A stretch of DNA of 64,000 bases, taken from NCBI RefSeq assembly GCF_907164555.1, contig NZ_CAJQZC010000006.1, positions 62,001 through 126,000 of the forward strand. The letters are read 5' to 3'. This DNA comes from Paraburkholderia saeva (lineage in GTDB: Bacteria > Pseudomonadota > Gammaproteobacteria > Burkholderiales > Burkholderiaceae). Numbering within the stretch: position 1 is the first letter of the stretch; each line of letters opens with the position of its first letter. Of this stretch, positions 27,161 to 39,250 are shown in pieces. The position numbers and the translations under genes are program-made. Under the pieces are notes generated by a model that saw nothing but the letters and a program-made list of their open reading frames with translations, ran no database searches and was not told the DNA's origin.

Positions 27161-28027
27161 TTAGTTGCGACGTGCGGCGTCGCGCAGTGCCGACCAGACC
27201 TTCAGCGCGTCAACGGTCTGGGCAACGTCGTGCACGCGGATGATCGCTGCGCCCCGCTCCGCCGCGCAGACGGCCGCCGCGACACTCGCCGCGACACGCT
27301 CGGGCGCGGGGCGCCCGGTGACGGCGCCAAGCATCGACTTGCGCGACATGCCAGCGAGTATGGGATACGGCGTGTCACTGCGTGGCGCCGTATCGCGCAA
27401 AGCCGCCAGCAGCGCGTAGTTGTGTTCGATCACGGCTTTCCCGAAGCCAAAGCCAGGATCGACGCTGATCCGCGCTTTCGCGACGCCCGCTGCGGTCAGC
27501 GCGCCGACGCGCTCTTCGAGAAACTCACGTACCTCACGCACTACGTCGTCGTAGGCAGGCTCGCCGGTCTGCATGGTCTGCGGCTCGCCGAGCATGTGCA
27601 TCACGCACAGGCCGCACTGGCTGTCGCGGACGGCGTCGATTGCGCCCGGCATGCGAAAGCCCCAGATGTCGTTGATCAGGTCCGCACCGGCCGCCAATGC
27701 GTGCCGCATGACTTCCGGCTTGTACGTGTCGACCGACAGCGGCACGTTTGCGCCGCGCAGCTGCTCGATCAGCGGAATCACCCGTTCGAGTTCCTCGTCG
27801 AGCGGCACGGGCGGCGCGCCCGGTCGCGTCGATTCGCCGCCGATATCGATGATGTCCGCACCGTCGAGCAGCATCCGCTCTGCCTGGCGCAACGCGTCCG
27901 CCTGCGCGGCAAAGAGCCCGCCGTCGGAAAATGAATCCGGCGTGACGTTCAGAATGCCCATAACAAGCGGGCGTTCGAAGGACAGCGTGAACCGGCCGCA
28001 TTGCATCGGCTCGGGTACGGCATGCAT
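27161..28027 (-). CDS. folP: Dihydropteroate synthase
   Basis: A 288-residue TIM-barrel enzyme that joins p-aminobenzoate to 6-hydroxymethyl-dihydropterin pyrophosphate in folate synthesis; it is the sulfonamide target. Signatures: MGILNVTPDSFSDGG at the N-terminus, DIIDIGGESTRPGA, and the pterin-binding SVDTYKP. The start is uncertain between 28027 (MHAVPEPMQCGRF) and 28006 (MQCGRF), as neither has a clear ribosome site; I took the longer. An intrinsic terminator separates it from ftsH, so it needs its own promoter or read-through. Confidence 0.95.
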   Translation of the reverse strand: MHAVPEPMQCGRFTLSFERPLVMGILNVTPDSFSDGGLFAAQADALRQAERMLLDGADIIDIGGESTRPGAPPVPLDEELERVIPLIEQLRGANVPLSVDTYKPEVMRHALAAGADLINDIWGFRMPGAIDAVRDSQCGLCVMHMLGEPQTMQTGEPAYDDVVREVREFLEERVGALTAAGVAKARISVDPGFGFGKAVIEHNYALLAALRDTAPRSDTPYPILAGMSRKSMLGAVTGRPAPERVAASVAAAVCAAERGAAIIRVHDVAQTVDALKVWSALRDAARRN

Positions 28028-28085
28028 CAGAAGATCAGCGTTCGACACTGCAGGAAACGGCTCAAGAAGGAGAAGAAAATGCAAA

Positions 28086-28115
28086 ACGGGCCGGTGTGAG
28101 ATCACACCGGCCCGT
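28086..28115 (-). terminator. Terminator between ftsH and folP
   Basis: A 14-pair perfect stem: ACGGGCCGGTGTGA (28086-28099) with TCACACCGGCCCGT (28102-28115), followed on the minus strand by TTTTGCATTTTC. Confidence 0.85.
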
Positions 28116-28133
28116 AGCGTGTTGCGGCTCCGA

Positions 28134-30017
28134 TCACGCCGGTGCGGTTGCGCCTGGCTTGACTTCGGTGCCGGTGCTGCCACCCGACGCGTCGCTTGCC
28201 GGGGGCGGCGAGCTCTTCGGCGAGCGCGGCGGACGGCCGGCCATGATGTCGTTGATCTGATCGGCGTCGATCGTTTCCCACTCCATCAGGGCGGCGGTCA
28301 TGGCTTCGACCTTGTCGCGGTTTTCGTCGAGCAGGCGCTTCGCGAGGTTGTACTGCTCGTCGAGCACGCGGCGAATTTCAGCATCGACCTTCTGCTGCGT
28401 CGCTTCCGAAATGGTGCGCGTGAAACCACGACCAAACGGTGAAGCGTCGTTTTCGTCGTCGACATAGACCATCGGCCCCAGCGCGTCCGTCATACCGAAA
28501 CGGGCGACCATGGCGCGCGCGGTGGCGGTTGCCTTGTTGAAGTCGTCCGATGCGCCCGTGCTGATCAGGTTCAGGAACAGTTCCTCGGCAACACGGCCGC
28601 CGAACAGGATCGCGAGACGGTCAAGCAGGTAATCCTTCGAGTACGTTTCGTTGTCGTGCTCGGGCAATTGCCACGTAACGCCCAGCGCGCGACCGCGCGG
28701 GATGATCGTGACCTTGTGCACCGGATCGGCCTTCGGCAACAGCTTGGCGATCACCGCGTGACCCGACTCGTGGTACGCCGTGGCGCGCTTCGCATCTTCG
28801 CGAATCACGGCCGACTTGCGCTCCGGGCCCATGAAGATCTTGTCCTTCGCGTCTTCGAAGTCGTTCATTTCGACGATGCGCTTGCCGCGACGCGCGGCAA
28901 AGAGCGCCGCTTCGTTCACGAGGTTCGCGAGATCGGCACCCGAGAAGCCCGGCGTGCCGCGCGCGATAACCGCTGCGTCGACGTCGTTCGAGATCGGCAC
29001 CTTGCGCAGGTGAACCTTCATGATGTGCTCGCGACCGCGAATGTCCGGCAGACCCACATACACCTGACGGTCGAAACGGCCCGGACGCAGCAGCGCCTTG
29101 TCGAGCACGTCCGAACGGTTCGTTGCAGCGATCACGATCACGCCGGAGTTCGCTTCGAAGCCGTCCATCTCGACGAGCATCTGGTTCAGCGTCTGCTCGC
29201 GTTCGTCGTTGCCGCCGCCCATGCCGGCGCCACGATGGCGACCGACTGCGTCGATTTCGTCGATGAACACGATGCACGGTGCGTGCTTCTTCGCCTGCTC
29301 GAACATGTCGCGCACGCGGGCCGCGCCCACGCCGACGAACATTTCGACGAAGTCGGAACCCGAAATACTGAAGAACGGCACTTTCGCCTCGCCAGCAATG
29401 GCGCGCGCCAGCAGCGTCTTACCCGTGCCCGGAGGGCCGACAAGCAGCACGCCGCGCGGAATGCGACCGCCCAGCTTCTGGAATTTCTGCGGATCGCGCA
29501 GGAAATCGACGAGTTCGGAGACTTCTTCCTTGGCTTCGTCGCAACCGGCGACGTCGGTGAAATTGATGGCGTTGTTGTTCTCGTCGATCAGACGCGCGCG
29601 GGACTTGCCGAACGAGAACGCACCGCCTTTCCCGCCCCCCTGCATCTGTCGCATCATGTAGAACCAGAACCCGATGATGAGAATCGTGGGCCCGAGGTAA
29701 TACAGCGCCGAGACAAGCGCGTTCGGTTCTTCATCAGCCTTGCCGCTGACCTGAACGCCGTACTTCATCAGATCGCCGACCATCCAGATGTCGCCTGGCG
29801 ACACGATCTGGTATTTCTGGCCGTCTGCTGGAGTGACCGTGAGGTTCCGCCCCTGGACAATGACGTTCTTGACCTTGCCGTTCTTCGCGTCGTCCATGAA
29901 CTGCGAATAGGAAACGCCTTCCTGGACACGGGGCTTGTCGAACTGCTTGAACACCGTAAACAGCACCAGTGCGATAACCAGCCACACTGCTGCCTTCGAA
30001 AACATATTGTTGTTCAA
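28134..30017 (-). CDS. ftsH: ATP-dependent membrane zinc protease
   Basis: A 627-residue AAA+ metalloprotease anchored in the inner membrane, which degrades short-lived and misassembled membrane and cytoplasmic proteins. Two N-terminal spans flank a small periplasmic domain. The AAA module carries Walker A GPPGTGKT, Walker [11 protein letters not shown] and the SRH region [20 protein letters not shown]. The zinc site is HESGH at 416-420. The C-terminal tail is Pro/Ser/Gly-rich and probably flexible. It follows rlmE, the conserved order in proteobacteria. Confidence 0.98.
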   Translation of the reverse strand: MNNNMFSKAAVWLVIALVLFTVFKQFDKPRVQEGVSYSQFMDDAKNGKVKNVIVQGRNLTVTPADGQKYQIVSPGDIWMVGDLMKYGVQVSGKADEEPNALVSALYYLGPTILIIGFWFYMMRQMQGGGKGGAFSFGKSRARLIDENNNAINFTDVAGCDEAKEEVSELVDFLRDPQKFQKLGGRIPRGVLLVGPPGTGKTLLARAIAGEAKVPFFSISGSDFVEMFVGVGAARVRDMFEQAKKHAPCIVFIDEIDAVGRHRGAGMGGGNDEREQTLNQMLVEMDGFEANSGVIVIAATNRSDVLDKALLRPGRFDRQVYVGLPDIRGREHIMKVHLRKVPISNDVDAAVIARGTPGFSGADLANLVNEAALFAARRGKRIVEMNDFEDAKDKIFMGPERKSAVIREDAKRATAYHESGHAVIAKLLPKADPVHKVTIIPRGRALGVTWQLPEHDNETYSKDYLLDRLAILFGGRVAEELFLNLISTGASDDFNKATATARAMVARFGMTDALGPMVYVDDENDASPFGRGFTRTISEATQQKVDAEIRRVLDEQYNLAKRLLDENRDKVEAMTAALMEWETIDADQINDIMAGRPPRSPKSSPPPASDASGGSTGTEVKPGATAPA

Positions 30018-30207
30018 AGCACCACTCCTTCACTCATAGACGGGCGCCTACATTTGCCTTGCGGCACCACTAAGGCATTCTAATCCAGTCCGCAGACCCC
30101 TGCCATAACCATTCACTACCGCGAAAATAGCGCATCGCGCTACGCTGGCGGCGGGTTCCGGCGATCGGAAGATATTGCGCTTTCGCGTTTTACTCCCCTT
30201 CCGGCAG

Positions 30208-30870
30208 TCAGTTCGGACGCTTCAGATGCTTGCCCAAAATAAACGTTTCGGACGATTTATCACGGGATGCCTTCGGTTTGCGGGCAGCCACAGTTTTAAA
30301 CTGCTGCTTGAACTTTTCAACAATCTGACTGTAACCACTGCCGTGAAAGCACTTGACTAAAAGGGCGCCATCCGGCTTCAGATGGTTCTGGGAGAATTCC
30401 AGCGCGAGGTCGCACACATGCTCGATCCGCGCGGCGTCCGCCAGCGCCACCCCCGACAGGTTGGGCGCCATATCCGAAATTACAAGGTCGACCTGGCGCG
30501 CACCCACCATTTCCTCAAGTTGGGCGAGCACGCTGTCCTCGCGAAAGTCGCCCTGGATGAAGTGGACATCGGCCACTGGCTCCATCGGCAGCAGGTCGAG
30601 CGCGATGATCGTGCCGTCGATACCGCCCTGCCGCTCGTCGTCGCGCTTTGCGCCCTTTGCGAGCTTGTTACGCGCGTACTGGCTCCAGCTGCCCGGCGCC
30701 GAGCCGAGATCGACGATGACCTGCCCCGGCCGGATCAGCTTGTCCTGCTCGTCGATTTCCTTCAGCTTGTAGGCCGCGCGGGCGCGATAACCCTCCCGCT
30801 GCGCCATTTTCACGTACGGATCGTTGATGTGATCGTGCAGCCACGACGTGTTGAACTTGTTTTTTGCCAT
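30208..30870 (-). CDS. rlmE: 23S rRNA 2'-O-ribose methyltransferase (U2552)
   Basis: A 220-residue SAM-dependent methyltransferase of the RrmJ/FtsJ family, which methylates U2552 of 23S rRNA late in 50S assembly. The SAM motif is [17 protein letters not shown]. The catalytic K-D-K-E tetrad is represented by K in [13 protein letters not shown], the D in [11 protein letters not shown], the K in LLVKCFHG, and the E in SSETFIL. Divergent from the YhbY-type gene and upstream of ftsH, which is the classic ribosome-assembly cluster arrangement. Confidence 0.96.
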   Translation of the reverse strand: MAKNKFNTSWLHDHINDPYVKMAQREGYRARAAYKLKEIDEQDKLIRPGQVIVDLGSAPGSWSQYARNKLAKGAKRDDERQGGIDGTIIALDLLPMEPVADVHFIQGDFREDSVLAQLEEMVGARQVDLVISDMAPNLSGVALADAARIEHVCDLALEFSQNHLKPDGALLVKCFHGSGYSQIVEKFKQQFKTVAARKPKASRDKSSETFILGKHLKRPN

Positions 30871-31053
30871 TAATCGATGATCTCTTGCTGCGTGATGCCG
30901 CGCTTTTAGCGGATAATACGCGTTTAATTCGCGCGGCTGCCGCTCAATGAGCAGTGTTCCGCGCTTCCATGTTGTCCTGACGACGCGGCCTGCGCAAAAG
31001 CCGAAGCATCCAAGCTGCGGGCGCCGTCATTTTAGTCGAGTCTTCCACTTCAC

Positions 31054-31584
31054 ATGCCCGCCCTCAAAGTCTCCTCCGACCAACGCGCCGAACTGCGCTC
31101 CCAGGCTCACGCGCTCAAACCGGTCGTGCTCGTCGGCGCCGAAGGGCTGACCGACGCTGTCCTGACCGAGATCAAGGTTCACCTGAAGGCGCACCAGCTG
31201 ATCAAGATCCGGGTATTCGGCGACGAACGCGAAGAACGGCTCGCAATCTACGAACAGATCTGTGACCAGCTGAACGCCGCGCCCATCCAGCACATCGGCA
31301 AGCTGCTGGTGATCTGGAAGCCGGAATCGACCCAGCCGGCCGCGAAGACGAAACGCGGTGCGCTGCCGAGTGCCCGCGAAGCTGCTGCTGAAGAGGCCAA
31401 ACCCGGCAAAGGTCGCGCGCCGCGCGTCGTGAAAGTCGTGAAGCCTTCCGAAATCCCGATGCGCAAGCCGAAGGCGAAGGCGGTTGTAGTGCGCGGTAAC
31501 GAACGCGTCACGCAAGGCGGCAATATCAAGCGCGCGAAGAAACGCCAGACCAGCGCGAAGCGTCAACACCAGACGTCGAAGTAA
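31054..31584 (+). CDS. yhbY: YhbY-type CRM-domain RNA-binding protein
   Basis: A 176-residue protein. Residues 1-90 form the CRM (YhbY) domain: RAELRSQAHALKPVVLVGAE, then LTEIKVHLKAHQLIKIRVFG and IGKLLVIWKPE. YhbY binds pre-50S ribosomal particles. Unlike E. coli YhbY (about 97 residues), it carries a basic, low-complexity C-terminal tail of about 80 residues rich in Lys, Arg and Ala, probably disordered and RNA-binding. The divergence from rlmE supports a ribosome-assembly role. Confidence 0.93.
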   Translation: MPALKVSSDQRAELRSQAHALKPVVLVGAEGLTDAVLTEIKVHLKAHQLIKIRVFGDEREERLAIYEQICDQLNAAPIQHIGKLLVIWKPESTQPAAKTKRGALPSAREAAAEEAKPGKGRAPRVVKVVKPSEIPMRKPKAKAVVVRGNERVTQGGNIKRAKKRQTSAKRQHQTSK

Positions 31585-31656
31585 CCGGGCGGGTTCGCTC
31601 GCCGCATACGGCGAGCGATTGCCGGGAAGAACGGCGCACAGGAAGAGGCGTGAAGT

Positions 31657-32178
31657 TCAGCCCGCGACCTTGCCCGCAGATGCATCGCGGCGCACGGCCT
31701 GCGATGCGGGCACACCGGCGCTCACCGGCAACGTCCACACAAGCGCAACACCCAGCAGGCTCTCGACCAGATAGAACAGGCTCGACACGCCGTGCAGCAC
31801 GCCAAAGCGCGCCGCATATGCGGAATGACCGACATCCGTGCCGGCATTCAACGCGGCCATACGCAACGCGTCCATGAACGGCTGCAGCGCGAAATAACCC
31901 ACCAGCACGCACAGCAGCATCGCGGCCGTCAGCCAGCGAAGCCGACGGTACGCGTTCTCACCGCGTCGCACGAGCACGTTGCCGAGCGCGAGCAGCAGCA
32001 CGCCGCACACCGCGCCCAACACCGCCTCGATGCGGAATAACTGCGCCGCAACCGCACCAGCCGTTACACGCGGGAGTGATGCAAACAGCACAGGCGCAAC
32101 GGCGTAGCCGATCGTGAACAGACTGCCGACCCATACGACAGTCAGCAGCCGGAACACACGATGAGGCATCAGCGACAC
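31657..32178 (-). CDS. DUF4149 membrane protein
   Basis: A 173-residue protein with four predicted spans. The N-terminal stretch HRVFRLLTVVWVGSLFTIGY followed by VAPVLFASLPR, and later GYFALQPFMDALR, match DUF4149, whose function is unknown. I chose GTG at 32178, which has AAGG eight bases upstream; the ATG at 32169 lies too far from it. It begins 14 bases after greA ends, so the two are probably cotranscribed. Confidence 0.8.
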   Translation of the reverse strand: MSLMPHRVFRLLTVVWVGSLFTIGYAVAPVLFASLPRVTAGAVAAQLFRIEAVLGAVCGVLLLALGNVLVRRGENAYRRLRWLTAAMLLCVLVGYFALQPFMDALRMAALNAGTDVGHSAYAARFGVLHGVSSLFYLVESLLGVALVWTLPVSAGVPASQAVRRDASAGKVAG

Positions 32179-32191
32179 GGCGCGCCCTTCT

Positions 32192-32668
32192 TCAAACGTA
32201 GCGAACCACGATGATTTCGTACTCGCGCACGCCGCTCGGCGCCTGCACCGATGCAACGTCGCCTTCCGACTTGCCGATCAACGCGCGTGCGATAGGCGAG
32301 CTGATCGAGATGAGGCCATGGTCGATGTCAGCCTCGTCGTCACCGACGATCTGATACGTGACGGCAGCGCCCGAATCCAGATCTTCGAGTTCGACGGTGG
32401 CGCCAAACACCACGCGCCCTTCCGCCTCGACCGCAGCCGGATCGATCACCTGTGCGCCCGCGAGTTTCGACTCGATCTCCGCGATGCGGCCTTCGATAAA
32501 ACCCTGCTTTTCTTTTGCAGCGTCGTACTCGGCGTTTTCCGACAGATCGCCCTGGGCACGGGCTTCCGCGATCGAATTAATGACCGCCGGACGCTCAACC
32601 GATTTCAGGCGCTGCAATTCATCGCGCAACATTTCCGCGCCGCGCTTCGTCAATGGAACAGTGCTCAT
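32192..32668 (-). CDS. greA: Transcription elongation factor
   Basis: A 158-residue GreA that rescues backtracked RNA polymerase by stimulating cleavage of the extruded 3' RNA. The N-terminal coiled coil shows [20 protein letters not shown], with the catalytic Asp-Glu tip (D and E of GDLSENAEY), and [18 protein letters not shown]. The C-terminal FKBP-like domain ends [17 protein letters not shown] and IIVVRYV. The ATG at 32668 gives standard [13 protein letters not shown] complex hairpin lies about 30 bases upstream in the leader. Confidence 0.96.
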   Translation of the reverse strand: MSTVPLTKRGAEMLRDELQRLKSVERPAVINSIAEARAQGDLSENAEYDAAKEKQGFIEGRIAEIESKLAGAQVIDPAAVEAEGRVVFGATVELEDLDSGAAVTYQIVGDDEADIDHGLISISSPIARALIGKSEGDVASVQAPSGVREYEIIVVRYV

Positions 32669-32695
32669 AAACAACTCTATGCAAAAAACAGCCGT

Positions 32696-32780
32696 AAAAA
32701 AATCACCGCGGTTAAGTGCATCCCGGAGGAACCTGGCCGGAACTGGGGCCAGTGCCTTATGGGACGCCGCTTAACCGCGG
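32696..32780 (-). promoter_or_regulatory. Nested stem-loop with T7 run between carB and greA
   Basis: On the minus strand three stems nest: CCGCGGTTAAG/CTTAACCGCGG (32770-32780 with 32706-32716), GCGTCCC/GGGATGC (32761-32767 with 32718-32724) and TGGCC/GGCCA (32747-32751 with 32734-32738). A run of seven T follows (32696-32702). It can be the carAB terminator or a leader attenuator for greA. Confidence 0.7.
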
Positions 32781-32810
32781 CACTTACATCTTTGACTCGA
32801 AATCGAAGCC

Positions 32811-36065
<3,255 letters not shown>

Positions 36066-36221
36066 AACGCTCTCGCTAAATATTCCTGTGTTCTTGCCGT
36101 GGCGCGCTGCGTGCTGGCGTTCGCGTCCGGCTACTCCGCGCGGGTTGTTGCCGCCCGCGCTTTTCACTCGCTGCTTTGCCTCGCGCGCGCTCTGTACCCT
36201 TTCGACTTACGCGCGACCCGC

Positions 36222-37385
36222 TTACGCGAGCGCGGCTGCTGCCGTGCTGGCCGCCTTGCGCTTGTCCATCAATGCCGTGAAACGGTCGAACAGATAAGCG
36301 ATGTCGTGCGGGCCAGGCGACGCTTCCGGGTGACCCTGGAAGCAGAACGCGGGCTTGTCGGTGAGTGCGAAACCTTGCAGCGTGCCGTCGAAGAGCGACA
36401 CGTGCGTGACCTTCGCGTTCGACGGCAGCGTGGCCGCGTCGACAGCAAAGCCGTGATTCTGCGACGTGATGATCACGCGGCCATCGTCGAGATCCTTCAC
36501 CGGGTGATTCGCGCCGTGGTGGCCCGTCTTCATCTTCATCGTCTTCGCGCCGACGGCGAGACCCATGATCTGGTGACCCAGACAGATGCCGAACGTCGGA
36601 ATGCCGCGCTCGATGAATTCCTTCGTGGCGCGAATCGCGTAGTCGCACGGTTCCGGGTCGCCCGGGCCGTTCGACAGGAACACGCCGTCCGGATTGAGCG
36701 CCAGCGCCTCCGCGGCAGTGGCCTGCGCCGGCAGCACGGTGACGTGACAGCCACGCTCGGCCAGCATACGCAGAATGTTGTACTTCACGCCGTAATCGAA
36801 CGCGACGACGCGGTACTTCGGCGCATCCTGCGTGCCGTAGCCGCTACCGAGACACCATTCGCGCTGCGTCCACTCGAACGGCTCTTTCGTCGACACGACC
36901 TTCGCGAGGTCCATGCCGGCGAGCCCCGGAAACGAGCGCGCGAGTTCAATGGCCTTCGCTTCGTCGTCGGAACCGGCGACGATCGCGCCGTTCTGCGCGC
37001 CCTTGTCGCGCAGAATGCGCGTCAGCTTGCGCGTATCGATGCCGGCGATAGCGACGACGCCCTCGTCCTGCAGGTATTGCGGGAGCGTGCGCTCCATGCG
37101 GAAATTCGACGCGAGAACAGGCAGATCGCGGATGATCAGGCCGGCGGCATGGACTTTCGTGGCTTCGACGTCTTCGGCGTTGACGCCGACATTGCCGATG
37201 TGCGGATACGTCAGCGTGACGATCTGGCGGGCGTAGCTCGGGTCAGTCAGGATTTCCTGATAGCCCGTGATAGCCGTATTGAAGACAACTTCACCAGTCG
37301 TATGACCGGCGGCGCCGATCGAGTATCCACGAAAGACCGTGCCGTCGGCGAGTGCGAGCAAAGCAGGAGAAAATGACGGCAACAC
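36222..37385 (-). CDS. carA: Carbamoyl-phosphate synthase small subunit
   Basis: A 387-residue glutamine amidotransferase subunit that hydrolyses glutamine and channels ammonia to CarB. The N-terminal domain begins [20 protein letters not shown]; the class I amidotransferase domain has [11 protein letters not shown], the nucleophile Cys in [19 protein letters not shown], and the His/Glu pair in [12 protein letters not shown] chose the GTG at 37385, which has AAGGAG seven bases upstream; the open frame beyond it is not conserved. A promoter with TATAAT lies about 255 bases upstream, leaving a long leader. Confidence 0.96.
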   Translation of the reverse strand: MLPSFSPALLALADGTVFRGYSIGAAGHTTGEVVFNTAITGYQEILTDPSYARQIVTLTYPHIGNVGVNAEDVEATKVHAAGLIIRDLPVLASNFRMERTLPQYLQDEGVVAIAGIDTRKLTRILRDKGAQNGAIVAGSDDEAKAIELARSFPGLAGMDLAKVVSTKEPFEWTQREWCLGSGYGTQDAPKYRVVAFDYGVKYNILRMLAERGCHVTVLPAQATAAEALALNPDGVFLSNGPGDPEPCDYAIRATKEFIERGIPTFGICLGHQIMGLAVGAKTMKMKTGHHGANHPVKDLDDGRVIITSQNHGFAVDAATLPSNAKVTHVSLFDGTLQGFALTDKPAFCFQGHPEASPGPHDIAYLFDRFTALMDKRKAASTAAAALA

Positions 37386-37796
37386 GGGGAGACTCCTTGG
37401 GGAACACCCTGTTGCCGACCTGTCTATCCGACCGTGCGGGCCGCGGCGAGGCGCATCGACGGGATGCACGCGCAGGCCCGCTCGCGTATCGCGGCTGACG
37501 TCACGTCGCGTCGCGTCGGGCGCGATGGGTCCATTGTGTGGACGGATCGGCTGGATGCGGGACGCTCGCGGCGCGCGGCGGATGAACGGTGTGGGAGAGG
37601 TAGGCGCTAGGGTGCGGGTTGATAAGCTCAAACCTTGCAATTATAGCCCGAAAGTACCCTTTCCTTCAAATCCAGGATAGGCCGGAACCCCGGCCGGGGG
37701 CGTGCGAGTCGCGGTGCGAGCCTTGTGGGACAAGGCTTTGCGGCTTTTCACCGTGATGTCGCGAACCAAAAATCGGGACGGAAAGCGCGCCGCCGG
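37386..37796. other. Intergenic region upstream of carA
   Basis: About 410 bases between the carA start and the MFS stop. It holds the carAB promoter and leader, and a short GC hairpin (37680-37695, GGCCGG-AACC-CCGGCC) past the MFS gene without a T run. No gene seen. Confidence 0.5.
37640..37669 (-). promoter_or_regulatory. Sigma-70 promoter of carAB
   Basis: On the minus strand TTGAAG (-35, 37669-37664), an 18-base spacer and a perfect TATAAT (-10, 37645-37640). Transcripts would carry a leader of about 250 bases before the carA GTG. I see no known riboswitch in that leader. Confidence 0.6.
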
Positions 37797-39038
37797 CTAC
37801 GACTGGTGTTCCGCGTGCAGATGCGCGGGCTTTGTCAAAACCCGCCCGGGGAACACGTACCAGATGGCGCTCGCAATCTCCAGCGCAACGAGGATGCCCC
37901 ATGCAGTGAGGTGCGCGGCGGGCGGATAGCGGCCATCGGTTGCGGGCCAGCGCGACAGCACCGCGCCGACGCCAATCTGGAAGCCGAAAATCAGCAGGAA
38001 GATGATCAGCGTGAGCGTCGTGTTGCAACGGCCCGTCATGTGCGGCGGAAAATGTCGCGCCAGCACGGCGTAACTGAGGATGCCCGTGCCGCCGAAAATG
38101 CCGTATGCGCCCCACAGAAGGCCGGCCGGCAGCGGCACGCGCAGCATGATCAGGACCTGCGCGATGACAAAAAGCCCCATGCCGATACCGCTGAACGCGT
38201 ACAGCGACACGCCACGCTTTTCGAGCGAACGCGCCGCCGCGCCGAAGCCCACACTGCCCGCCATCATCGCGACACCAAGCAGCGACACGAGTGCCGCCGC
38301 GGGCCCCGCCGCCAGACCGGCGACGTCGCGCAGCCACGCGCCCACCCAGAGCGACTGCATCGCGTAGAAGACGCCCTGCGTCATGACCGAAAACGATGCG
38401 ACCTTCCAGAACGCGGGGCTCTTCAAGATGTGCCCTGTGCCCTTGAACTGGCTGACAAGACCGGCCTGATGATGGGTATCGCGCGCGTCGGGGGCCATCG
38501 TCCAGATCGCGGCCGAGACGGCAATCGTCAGTAGCCCGAGCACAACACATACGAGGCGCCATCCCGTGAAGCCCAGCACCCACGTGAGTGGCGAACCCAC
38601 GGCAACGCCGCCGAGCCCGCCGACCGCCATCACCAGCCCGTTGACCAGCGGCAGGCGCGTCACGACGAAATGTTGCGCGAGCGCCTTGAACGCCGCGCCG
38701 AGACATGCCGAAACGCCGACGCCGATCAGCAGCCGTCCAAGCATCATCATGCCGACGCTGTGCGCCGCGCCAAAGACCCAGATCCCCGCCGCCGCGAACA
38801 GCAGCAGCCCGGCTGTCACGCGTCGCGGACCGAAATGATCGAGGAGCACGCCGGCCGGAATCTGCGCGCCCGCGAAGCCGAGGAAATAAAGGCTCGTCAG
38901 AAGTCCGAGATCGGCAGCGGACAGTCCGAGTTCGTGCGTGATCAGCGGCGCAAAGCCCAGATTGACCCCACGAAACAGATAGGAAATGAAGTAGCCGAGC
39001 GAGAACAGCAGGAAAACACGAAACTGGGTCGACGACAT
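37797..39038 (-). CDS. MFS transporter
   Basis: A 413-residue major facilitator superfamily transporter with about 12 spans. The cytoplasmic loop 2-3 motif is recognisable as GVLLDHFGPRRVTAG, the counterpart of GxLaDrxGrkr. The N-terminus MSSTQFRVFLLFSLGYFISY resembles the sugar/metabolite-proton symporter groups. The ATG at 39038 puts the first span 6 residues in; an extension to 39149 would add unconserved sequence. The substrate is not identifiable. It is upstream of carA's start by 400 bases and transcribed in the same direction, probably as its own unit. Confidence 0.88.
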   Translation of the reverse strand: MSSTQFRVFLLFSLGYFISYLFRGVNLGFAPLITHELGLSAADLGLLTSLYFLGFAGAQIPAGVLLDHFGPRRVTAGLLLFAAAGIWVFGAAHSVGMMMLGRLLIGVGVSACLGAAFKALAQHFVVTRLPLVNGLVMAVGGLGGVAVGSPLTWVLGFTGWRLVCVVLGLLTIAVSAAIWTMAPDARDTHHQAGLVSQFKGTGHILKSPAFWKVASFSVMTQGVFYAMQSLWVGAWLRDVAGLAAGPAAALVSLLGVAMMAGSVGFGAAARSLEKRGVSLYAFSGIGMGLFVIAQVLIMLRVPLPAGLLWGAYGIFGGTGILSYAVLARHFPPHMTGRCNTTLTLIIFLLIFGFQIGVGAVLSRWPATDGRYPPAAHLTAWGILVALEIASAIWYVFPGRVLTKPAHLHAEHQS

Positions 39039-39139
39039 GGCGCGCAGGATAAGTATCGGACGGGAGATCAGGCCGCGAAAGCAGGAAACCTGAACGATAC
39101 GGCAAACAGCCCACGCGCGCTGAAAGGTCTGCAGAAATG

Positions 39140-39170
39140 AAAACGCCATCGCGACACGCGACGGCGTTTT
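39140..39170 (-). terminator. Terminator downstream of mltD
   Basis: AAAACGCC and TCGCG pair with CGCGA and GGCGTTTT around a small loop (39140-39170). The T run is present in both directions; it lies 80 bases beyond the mltD stop. Confidence 0.75.
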
Positions 39171-39250
39171 AAAGGCGAAAGGTGATCGGAGCGTAAATCA
39201 TGCGCTGCCCCCGCAACGCATGTTGTCACCTCTGCAGGTGCCGCTATTGT

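Noticed and set aside
36066..36221. A riboswitch or gene between carA and carB
   Set aside because: No conserved structure or frame seen; it appears to be a simple operon spacer.
37666..39114. A 482-codon frame overlapping the MFS gene on the same strand
   Set aside because: The alternative frame encodes a coherent 12-span MFS transporter; this one is Arg-rich and lacks membrane spans.
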